From Patiria miniata (taxonomy: Eukaryota > Echinodermata > Asteroidea > Valvatida > Asterinidae), in assembly GCF_015706575.1 (NCBI RefSeq), contig NW_024037069.1, positions 43,097,553-43,161,552 of the forward strand: a stretch of DNA of 64,000 bases. Reading direction: 5' to 3'. The position numbers and the translations under genes were made by a program. Positions within the stretch are counted from its first letter, which is position 1. Each line of letters begins with the position of its first letter. Under the pieces are notes generated by a model. It saw only the letters and a program-made list of their open reading frames with translations, had not been told where the DNA came from and did no database searches. Positions 50,701 through 62,700 of the stretch are shown here, in pieces.

Positions 50701-53700
50701 GACTTAGCGATTTTGTCCTATGCTTAGCCTCATTCTCTGCAAACAGCTCCATGAAAGTGGTCCCTGCTTCTTCACTAATATTTACTGCAGGACATTTTAG
50801 CTGGTAACCCGTTTTGACTAAGCAAATTTTTTTTGCACTTACAGTGTAGTGCCATATTGTGCTTAACAAAATTGGATATGATAACGTATAACTATAAAGG
50901 CTGTTGGGTCTATCCTAAGCTGCCCCTCTGTACTGCACAAGCGGGGGCAGCACATTTATAACTCTTGCTGTTTTGCTAATGACTCCTGCCACTTGTGTTT
51001 AAAACACTAGACCAGGATGATTTATGATCATAACATAGCCTGGGCATGTCTGTCAACATTGTTAACCTGTGGCACCTCATGTGACCTACCGTGTGAACCA
51101 TCAGGGAAAGGGGTACCTTGAATATCAGGCCAAAAATATGACAGAATTGTTTCAAATCACATTATTTTATTGAAGCTGTACTGGACCTGGATGAAAGGAT
51201 TTAAGGGAATATTAATATAAATTTCAGTACGTTGTTGTTCAGGAGCAGGCTTTTTTGGGGAAAAGAGTTGGTTTCCATATTTGTTAGGCCAGGTGGCTGA
51301 CACGGCAGAGCTATCAACTACATGTATATGATCAACTTGGAAATTAATCGCACAATATAATGTTACATGTACCCTGGGAAAGAGGTCTTGCCTAAAATAC
51401 GCGTGCATGTACATGTATTCCATGTGAGTGCGCTACTCAAAGCTTTGAGCTGACAAAGGAATTTAACAAATCAAACAACATTTTTAACAAGGGTACACTT
51501 TTTTTTAATTGAATGATTAGCAATTTACTTGTGTATTGTACATGTAGTGATATGGAATACCGTAAAGTGGGTGGCGACTTAAAGTAAACTGTGATGACTC
51601 ACAGAATTCTTGGAACAATTTATGATATAAAGTGTGCCAACATGTAATTGATGACCTTTCACTTTGCACACCTACTGGCACATTGTATACAATGTAGCAA
51701 CTGATATTAACTTTGGATACATAACAAGTGCCATAAATTGCAGTCAGGGGATTTCCAGCTTAAGATTTCAAAATGCGGATAAGGCCTACATGTTCGTGGC
51801 CTTTTGTGATATTGCATTAATAAAGAGGTTTTTTTTCTACAGTTTCCAAATGGTAGCTATGGGGGCGATAGTCAACAATGGCATTCGACACACGTACCGT
51901 ACGCCATCATTACTGATAAAAGCCAAGCTGAGAGTTGACTTGCGGCCAAATGTACTAAAAAAACTGACTACATACACGTACATGTACATAAAAAAAGGTC
52001 AGGGCATAAACCTTTTGAAAGCTTGCAAAAATCCTTTGGTAAACAGGAACTGGTAATTCACTTCAATCTTTAGGAAATACAACTTGGGTGACCTATATTT
52101 CAATAGGTTTTTTTATGACCCTACATGTACAAGGAAGTACTCTTAAGGCGAAAATAGTTCCGATTACTGAGCGATGGGTTCGCTTGAATACTTACAACAA
52201 GCACGTAATCCTGGAAGGTATTTCAGTTCTTTCAACTGTAAATGACCTGAGAAATTGACCGCGTTCCCTTTGTTTTCTCAAAGTGGGTTTTGTTTGATGA
52301 CGTTGTTTGAAGAGGTGCTGTGGGGGTTTTAAGAAAGTGGTGCCTTAGAAAAGCTGCTTGTATTTGTAAGTGGCATCCTTACACTGAAGATGTTTTCACT
52401 TTTTGGGGGGATAAGCCTGATCAACTGAAGCCAACAAATGCATTGACAACTAGCAGGTACATGCAGCAGTAGGCTTTAAATCTTTGCCAAGATATGCCGA
52501 GTGGCCAATAACATGGAGTTGATGAAGTACCGTAGGCCTATCACTGAATTTGCCCTGCATGGAGGGGATTTACTTGGTAAAAACTTGACGTGTAAATGTT
52601 AACCTTATTTTCAATCGATGATATACTGTATGCCTAGACATTTTTGCATTGCTGCTATGTACCGTACCAGTACTTTGTTATTTGAATTGTGAATGCAAGA
52701 AAGAAAGGTTTACAAATGCCTGTCCGAAAAATACAAAACAATTGCGCTCTAAATTCACCTTAAAGCATAAGTTGTATTGTGCAACTTATTGGGAGAACAT
52801 GCCTTTAAACTACTTGAGAACATGTACTTTGTCATCAAGAAACACTGCCTTAGTGTCTAGAAGCAGGATTTGTTGCATACATGTACCGGTACAGTGACTT
52901 CTTTAAAAAGTGACAATCTCTAGGGGGTGTGCAAAATATTAAAATATCCAATATTAAAATTGGAGGATTCGGGACTGTTAGGGTTAGATAGACACCTGAC
53001 ATCTTGAAGTGTCTGTCAATTTATCATTTACTCCCTGTAATATTATCCTGACTACCTAATGTTCTTTGAAAAACCACAGAGCAGGTCTTTAAAAACCACA
53101 ACTTGACAAATTTGTCCTGCAGGTGGAAACCCGAGACACTCAGGCAGACAGGGAGTAGTAACATGAATGCCTGATGCAGGAATGCCTACAAGGCCAAACC
53201 AGTGGGACTTTGTTATGGGGAAACACCCATCAAAGGTCACGCACCTTTGACCCCGGATGACCCGAGAGAGTTGGTAGCACTGCAGCACTGGCTTGTATGA
53301 ACATGAGCATCTATAATAAGCTCATACCGTACATTATAATGTGAACATATGATTCTTACATGCACTGTCTTCATCTCTGCTGTTGCATACATGAATCAGT
53401 CCCAGGTTCTAAAATCCTGTACAAAACAACAAGGCAGATGTAATGATACAGACAAAGAATAACATACATACATGGTCCCGCATACATACCGGTACCAGTA
53501 ATTTTCCTGCATTTATAACTCTCAAGATAAAGACATCCACTTTTTATCAGCTGAAAAGTTATGAAATATGGTATTTTTCAAAACATTTTTAAAAAGCATT
53601 TCTGCAAATTTCATAAAAACTGTTGGGAAAGGGCGAATTTACCCATTCGAAAAACAAGCGCATACATGTATGTGGAAAGTCTGGCGGTATGTAATACTAG

Positions 53701-56700
53701 AAGACACGCTAAGTAAACACTACATAATATGCAGTCAATTGAAGTTCAGGTCAGCATCTGATTACAGTGTGTAGAATCCCAGGCCATTAGATCAAGTAGT
53801 TGGACTGGGATGGGCCCGTCCCAGGCCGGTCCGTGATCAAACAATCCCGACCCAGGCAGAAATTGCGCAAAGATCGTATTAGTCGCCCCAGGGTCTGCAA
53901 AATTAATACCCCCAACAACACAGCAAGGCCTATAATTACTAACACCTAGCCTCCAGCCTTACATATGCAGTGGACAGGGGTCTGTATATTTCTCAAGAGA
54001 GGGAGCGCGCGAGCGAGGTCTTTCCCGAGACGAATCGATGTTGCCCCTCGGACTCGAACCTGACCACATGGTCTAAACCCCACCAGCATTAAATTTCTAG
54101 ATCCTATCTTTTCTCGGCCTGTTCATTGGGGTGGAGGGGGGGGGTGGAGGGAGGGGTTACTGTTTCACCTTTTGCACAGGGGTTAGCTGTGGGTCTGTTA
54201 TTTTCTCTCTGATCCTACCCTCAAGCTTCAGCTCTGCTGGGATATTTTCGATGTGGTCAAAAGTACCGTCTTGCCCCTGGGTCTAGGAACCACTGCTGTG
54301 ATAAATTTGTTTTTAAAAGATGTGGATTTTCAACATAACTTAATGCAATTAAAAGTTGACATTCTTACCACAGGACTCACGTTAAGCAAGTTGTTTATAT
54401 ATAATTTTATTTGAAGTTTAAAAATTGGATCATACATAATTAAAATGAATTAACTAGTAAATTAATGATTTCAGATGAAAACTTGTCTACAATTATTCCC
54501 AAGTTGTAACAGATCTAGATGCATGTTAGTATCCAATTTTATATTGAAAATACACTAAAAAACCAGTTTTTAAAAATTAATAATCAATTCAAAACAGATG
54601 AAAGTATGTATTTGAAAGGCCTTAAAAACTGCACTAAAATGGGCTGAAAATTAAAAAAACATTCAATTTCAGCATATCAAAAATGCAAATGTTAAGCCAC
54701 TGGTCCCAAGCCTGTAGTTTCAATCATTTGTGAAAAATCAAACAAAGGTTTTCATTATGCATGCACAATTTCCTCTCGTTATTTACGCTGACACAACATT
54801 TCCATGACAAGCGAAAAGCAAGTCACATCAGTTATGCCATAGCATACAACCCACGCACTCCTAGTATTCTACCTACAGTCATTGTGATGCAATCTCCTTC
54901 CTAATTAAGAGCTAAACTAATTGGCAGTCCGCTATTACATAACCGGCCAGTGTTGGTTGTCTACTCCTTGCCACATTGTTTCCTTTGTCCTGCAATCAGT
55001 GTGATGGACAATGAGGCGTCAGGTTTTATTTATTCATCGATTTGGGCAAATGGTCATTGGGCTTCATCACTGGTGACTAAGTATAATCGGAAATGCATCA
55101 TCTGTGAGTGTATGGGCCGAGTGTAGCGTGTGACTGGGTGGAGACATTCTATTAGTCTGCCTTGTTATTGACTTTTTAGATAAATCTGTGGTTACAGAGT
55201 TTTAGTTAAAAAGTTTTTAAAAATTAGTGAGCATGCACTCCACTGTTCCTATGTTGTTTATTAAAGAAAAAAAAAGGATAGAAAAATTACTGTGAATACA
55301 TGTACAAAGTACTCTGTATTTATTAGTACATTTCTGCATGCCAGGCCAAAAAAAAATTAAAATGTGTGATTACAGTAACGCCCTAAAAAAAAAACTATAC
55401 ATGTCCATTGTACCGGTAGGTAGGAAAGTTACTTAATTTTGTACCCTTTTTGTATTTGTCTGTTGGTCTTTTATAGGCCTACATGTACATGTTACTTTAT
55501 TTACTCTTGGATACCTTTAACAGTATTCTGTTTACATTTAAATTAACCTGTTCCAATAAGACACACACGCACAAAAACATGCCTATAGATGGATTCGGGG
55601 AAGACTTTTTGTTATTTTCAAAATATAGTTGTTTTGGATTTTTGGCCAAATGTGGCAATACAAATTTTGAAGTCGGCATTTTGGCCCAAAAAATCCAGGT
55701 GGGTTGGGTTACCGTAAAGACACAATGTTCATTTTAATGTTTTTTTGGCCTCACAGATTTCTATGATTGTTCAGTATCACTAGCGTACACAGGTACACTA
55801 TTGTGGAGTTCCCAGGTAAATCATAATGTAGAAATAAACGTACGCATAAATTTGTCCATCCACAATTTGCTGTATATACCGGTATTAAATTACATTGAAC
55901 CAGTACATGCAGTACAGGTCTACCTGTATGTCATTTATTCATTCAAACACTGGATGCAAAAAGTTAAGTGCAAAAAGCACAAACCATACATTGTATGTAT
56001 GTATCCAATCAAGCTGTACATGTACATGTTGTGATATCCCCCAGTCAGTTGCCCTGGTGGCAGTTGTGAGGGGTGGTCGCACTTTTTAAGGTCAAATTGA
56101 TTTTCCAAAGCGGATTATTGTTAGTCTGGATGAACGCAAATTACACACATGCGGGCAGATCAGAGCCAGCAATGAATTAATAACAGGATTGACCGTAATT
56201 AATTTTGCCAATAGTACTATTCAGAGGTGACATTTTACAGACCACGTCCAGAATACTTTTTTGCATAACCGTGAATATTGTAATACTAGGCACAATTCGC
56301 ATTTGTGCCGAAAATGCAGCGTCTCCCACAATCTTTCGATGGCACATAAAATTTTATGGAAAATGTGGACGTCATGCTTCACGGCAACTAGTAGTAGTGG
56401 CCAGGCTATTTAAAAGTATAATTCTGCATACTGTCTAAAGTAGTCACGGTTGTACCGGTAAGCTTTGAAGTCTGTGCAACTGAACTGAAGTATTAAAACC
56501 TGACAAACCAAGTCAACATTTTGAAGTGCACAACCACCGTAAAAACAAGTGCATTCAAATTTTATACCAGCATCTTGTGACAAGGGACAACAGGATGAAA
56601 AAGGGACGATGAACTTGAAACACCCGCAGGATTCATCACAAAGAACAAAAGGCACACAGAAATAGCCCCAGTCCCATAGGCTTCTGCACCCTGGCTATAT

Positions 56701-59700
56701 CACTAAAACAGGTGTTCTGTGCATAAACATGGGCGAACTCGGTCTAGGGACTGAAAATAAATACACGTGGCATATGGCACAAACTCCCACGTGCACGCAT
56801 GAGTAGTGCACCAACACAAAGAAAAAACCTAGATGATTGATCACACAAGACAAATTACCAGTACCTAACAACAAAGCTCATCAAAGGCCAAACAAAGAAA
56901 GTATACTACTAGTACATGTTTGTTCTGAAAAACCTACATGTTTTCATGTACATGTACATTACATAAATTTGCATATCATACATGTACATGTGGAAGCTAG
57001 TACTGTGTACATGTGCAATGTGCCAAAGCTACTGTGCAAGAGATCACACGCCAATCACAAAACTTGGGGTACCCTTGGGCCAGGGTTGAATAAATAACGA
57101 GTTCTATTGTTATGCTTCCCACAGCAGGTGTTTGATATCGCCTCACAAAGGAAACATGAGACAATCAGTGTATCGTTAACAGAGAAGATGCAGCCACTCA
57201 GATGAAACCAACCAGATCTGTACCGGTACCGGTAGTTATTGAAAGATGGTGTTGGGGAATGGGGGAAGGAAGTGTAAAGATGGTGCATATTAGGTCGGCG
57301 AATTTTAACGAGTTGCGAAACTCTTTGTTCAGACTTGTGCCAGCATGTGGCTGGAATTTTCTGACGACAAAACAGAGTCGGCACATCTCAAGATTTCATT
57401 TCAGGGATATGTGAACAGTAATTAGTGATTTCACAAAGGGTTGGGTTACAATACATGGAGAGTCGAGCCATGTGCATGTCATCAGTGATCACTGTGTATC
57501 GTACCTTGATGATTCTGTTCTAAATAACTAAGCTTTTCAGAAATGAATTTAATTTTAATTCACAAACCAAGTTTGCAAGAACTACCTCAAAACCACTCAG
57601 GCCTCAGGGTGGAATAATATTCTCAATATTGAAATGGAAAGCAGTCAAACTTATAATTATTAGAATTGCATTGTTAAATTTTCCTACAAACTTAAACTGA
57701 AAGACGTTACCTGAAAAATACAATATTATTTTAACTTAAGACTGGCATTTAAATTTCAACGCTTATTCGTCACAAAGACCGCACCTAGTCGGAAAACTTT
57801 TGCCTACAAGAAATCTGCCGTCAACAGCAGGTGCTGGACAGAGAGGACGCAACCAGACAATAGACTCAGGAGTGGTGACTCATCACAGGTGAACAAAGCA
57901 CCTGACTGCGATACCGTCTCATGTATCGCAGTCTAGACCTTTGTGTCATTCACACATTCATGTTTAGCAATGGTGGTGACTCAGCAAGCAGATTTTGCAA
58001 GAGACTTTTCAAACAACCTGGGAGCATACGTGAACATGGTTTATTCAGTTTGGAATTTCTTTATCGTGTTCGGAATGAACTTGCGGATACATTGTACATG
58101 TTAAATGCATTTTAAAATTTGAACAAGATTTTGTTGCTGGTTGCTACGTACACACAAGTCTACATTTCTACACTGGTTTCACTAAGACGAATTTCAGGAA
58201 CCCAAACACGTCAAGGTATATATACTGCAGTGCTGGGCTTGAATACAACACGTAAACAAACATCAATTGACTAATTATGTGTGCATATCATGCTGATGTC
58301 AAATGCCATGCCATCAATATTTTTTTCTACGCACAAGCCGCACATGCAAATTTCCACATAAAAATAACCAGGTTTACACAAACCCCTATCTCTGTCAAAA
58401 CTCGACAGTTCACATACATGTGAGTACATGTACTTTTTGTTTTTCCATTTACATGTAAATTGAATTGATATTTTTATCATCAAATATCGACAAGTCTGAA
58501 TATATTCATGAGAGGGAGTTTTGCATCGGGCTGATGTAAATTCAAACAGTCTACTCTTCACAAACAGGTTTTATATTGTAGCGGTATCAAAATATCAAAT
58601 TGTAATTTTCTGTAATCCAAAGAGAGTCAAGCAGCCGCCTTGCGACTTTGGTAGCAGCCAGCATGTGACTACTTGTACTCGTGACTGTAACAATATAGCA
58701 AAGTCTGGCCAATTCATCAATTGTGCATTTTCAGCCCTCGGATATGATTTCGATTCAAAAACCAGATGCACATGTGACCTGTTAGAGCACAGACTGTGTG
58801 AAAACTCACTCGCTTTGTTAGGTACTGAATATCTGGGGCAGGTGGCAATTCCATGTTTCTCTTCATTTTTTAAGCAATATGATAACAGATATCACATGGA
58901 CATTAAAATTTATGGCCTGGTTCTATTTTCTGTTCCTCCATAATATTTGATACATTGCACATGAAATATACCGGTACTCCGTGAACGGGCAAAAGTTCGG
59001 CAGAGTTTAATTGGGCCGTTGGAAGTTTATATTTTGGTCGCTTCCCAGGGTTCTAAAAATGACAGAAATATTCGGTACCTTGTCCAAAAACAGGTAAAAA
59101 GAACTGGAAATGGGAATGTGCATTAATTAATGGATAGTATGGAAACCAGGAAACAAATTGAAAAGCCCAAGAAGGCCAACCCCAAAATTCAAATCTCGAC
59201 AGCTGCTGTTCAGATTTTTCATAAAGGTCCGCACGATAACACTACAACATTGGTGCATCAACACAGCAAGATACAAGTGTGTACAGTGAGCTCTATACGG
59301 TAGCTTGACAGCGAAAACTGCAATTTCATAAACGTGAAATATGTTCGTTTTCCCATGTAGCCTGGCGTTCAATTTTGAAAGTTCCCTGCAAATGGTATTC
59401 GAAACCTTTCTTTTTCACCGTCTGAGAAGTTACTAAGTTATTTGTAAAGTTGGTTACAGCACCCGATCCTATAATATGGAAACCGTTTCTAATATCAAGT
59501 CGGGTACTCGGGTGCGATGCACAGCCCTAGCTGGAACACATTATGTGCACCCAGAATAGGGATAACAAATTCACATGAGGGTCCACAGGTGAACAAACTT
59601 GTTTTCCAGTCGACAAATGGGAGCCAGATTTACAGTCATTTGTCAGCTAAAGTTTTGCCTAGGATGGTGTTTGGGAAAACTGTGGACCTAGTGTGGCCCT

Positions 59701-62700
59701 GGGAGGGGCTGGTGCATCATTTACTTCAGGGGTCTGCCAAGGGGATTAAAATCATGTGACCTTGTCCGAGGTCAATCCTTTCATCTATCAATGCCATCTA
59801 AAGCCCATGGCCCGTTGTCTGGAACTAAACACATACATGTATGTACATGGGCGCTGTTTTCTTTGCTCCATGTGTATTCTGTACATAGTCCACAAGTTCA
59901 TTCAGAACATGTACATGTACCCGGTACGTGTTTAATTTGTATTCAGCTCGTGCATGGCTGTAGGCTTGCTGAAGTGGGGCTGCAAACGGCTATGAATGGG
60001 AAATTGGCGTGGGTTGGGGATCTAGACAGGTCTTTTATCATCGTCTGGGTCAAAGTGGAGAGCAAACTCCAACCTCGTACTTGTTAAATGTGGGTTGCTG
60101 AAAAAAAGGGCAGTTGGGAAATATCTTTAGCAGTATAAAACTTAGAGTGCTGGAAAGATGTTTTTCCTGTTTACATGAGTGTAAAATCAAATGTGTAGGC
60201 ATTTCTACAAGGTCTTTTCGTCCATTGAAACCCGTCACATCCTTTTGTGGTTCCCAAATGCAAATGTTAGGAAATTGTAAAACCAAATGCTTCCTGCTTG
60301 GATGAAGGACAGTTTGAGTTGAACTTGCAACCGCATGACTGGCATCGTATTGTTTCAAATGAAATAGGGCCTATGTCTGGATGTCAGAAATGGTGGCTGA
60401 GGGGAGGGAATAGGGGGGGGGGGTTGGAGGAAGTGGAGGGTTGTTGGTAAAGTTACATTTTAAGCCAATGGGTACCATGCAACAGAAAGTGATATCTAAA
60501 TGTACGGTAAAAGCTCGCCATTAAAAAAAGAAAACAAAAATTGTTCTTTGATAAGTAGCCTCTTTGGTTATTCGTTCTTCATTCTAAACTCTCATTCATT
60601 AAATTTCCCAACTACAGTTGTGCCACTATTTTTGGACCACTTCATCTATTGACCAATCCACTACTTTTCAGATAATCAGTAACACTGATACAATGCATAC
60701 AGGCATGTACACGTGTATGATGAGTCACCCACTACACTAGCACACCCCTGAGTGAATGTCAAACAAGTCTAGAATCCATGCATTAGAATCTGTCCTATCC
60801 GCCCTGCTGTGCTGACAGTAAGGTATGCAGACTTGACAAGCAGCAAATGCATGTGATTTATAAAACGCTTCCCAGCCCCAGGGGATGCAGAAAAGAGCAT
60901 GGGTGAGTGCAGTAGCGGACTAGTGCCTGGGGAGACAGGGGTCAAGACCAGGCTCAATGCATCACTGTGTGACAGACTGAAATATCTTCACCTGCTGCAT
61001 GCTTACTACCAGGGCGTTATCATCACCAGATGATGTTTTGGGGGATCGCAGTCCTTCATGGCCAATTGTCCCTGCCTGATTTGATGGGGGCCAAAGGGTT
61101 TGTTCAGGCATAAAATTACCATGGTTTCGCTTTTCATCGTTTCAACTATGACTGCACATTACGTGTACATGTACACTGAACGTGTGTAGTTTGACATGAC
61201 TGCACTAATCTTCAATTCACCATTGTTCACGGCAACAGGTGAATTCAATGCTTTCAATTTGAGTAAATGTGTGAATAATTTAGCAATGCAAACAAAAAAA
61301 ACCTTGCCAGGCCAGTCATGAGATATAAGTACTCCTTCCTTTACATACCAGTACATGTAATAATATGGTATAAATTGCTTAGCTAGTAATGGCAAAACAT
61401 TGTTGACAAACAAACAGCCCTGTATGCACGTTTCTTATGTTGAATCAAAAAGAGTTCCATATTTATATTAAACTAGGAACATTTGTTTAGTACATGGATC
61501 ATTTTCATCAAGTTTACAAAAAAAAATGTTTTAAGAATTGTGTCACGTCTTTTGTGTTTATCCTAAAACCCAAACATGTGTAGCAATGACCTCAAGACTA
61601 GCCGAAATGTTAATACTCAAAGATCTACAATAAATACACTGTCAAAAGGAATGACTACCAGAGTTCAGTGAGATCGTGGTGAGACTGAGATGCTAGGCAG
61701 GGATTACACCTGCCTCAGTCTTAAGTAATCAATCAACAGTCCCTGTTTCCTAAATGAACAACTTCCGGGTTGGCCAATGTGGTTACTGAATAGTCTGCCT
61801 ATCCACAGTCAACAAGATTGTCAAACAGAACTAAACAGATATGGCGAAGTGTCTGATTTTTATTGCAAACTTCCCGCATATTAACAATGCTCTTTTGTTC
61901 GTTTATTCCTGACTGCCAACTGCAAAACAAAAACCTCCACTGTGTTGATAAGGCATACTAGCCTTCATGATTTGCGTGTGACAATAAATAATACCAAATC
62001 ACCTTGCCGCAAATGAAAAATGCGACGGGGAATTATAAATTATTCTGGTGTATGCACCAGAACAATGTCGGTTCCCTTTCATCCACGACAGAATATAATT
62101 AAACCATCAACTTTACACAAAAAGTAAAGCCAGCTGAATTATTTGACATTGGCAACATGTAGTTGGTGTGGAGTGCTTCGAGTGTGAACAAGCTGGAACT
62201 GTAACGCACAGTAATCAGGAATGCAACTGGGAAATCACCAAAAAAAGGAGGAAATTCAAATTTTTCCCAGACTTTGTACAGTGTTTTTCTATTTTCAATG
62301 GTACACATGGGAAGTAAAAAAACAGGAAATCAGCTGATCCGAGGACAAGTTGCATGCCTGAGTAATGTAAAACCAGCAAATACAAAAATGAGTTACAGTC
62401 AGAGAGTACACTTACATTAAAACATGTAAATATTCTTTGCAAATTCTCCCAACAAGTATTCCAATATGGTTTTCATGGATTCTCCGAAATTGCAAAGTGA
62501 GTACATGGATGTACATGTAATTTAGTGCTTCGAAAAATTTAACAATTTTATATTGTACTCTTGTTAAATTTAAAAGCTTGCAGGAATATATTTTAAGCAA
62601 TCTACAGATGTGGGGGATTAAACTCAAGTTCCGCAGACATGACTAAGTAAACTATACCACAATGCACGTGTAGCCGGTAACCAGAGCACACAAAAGCATG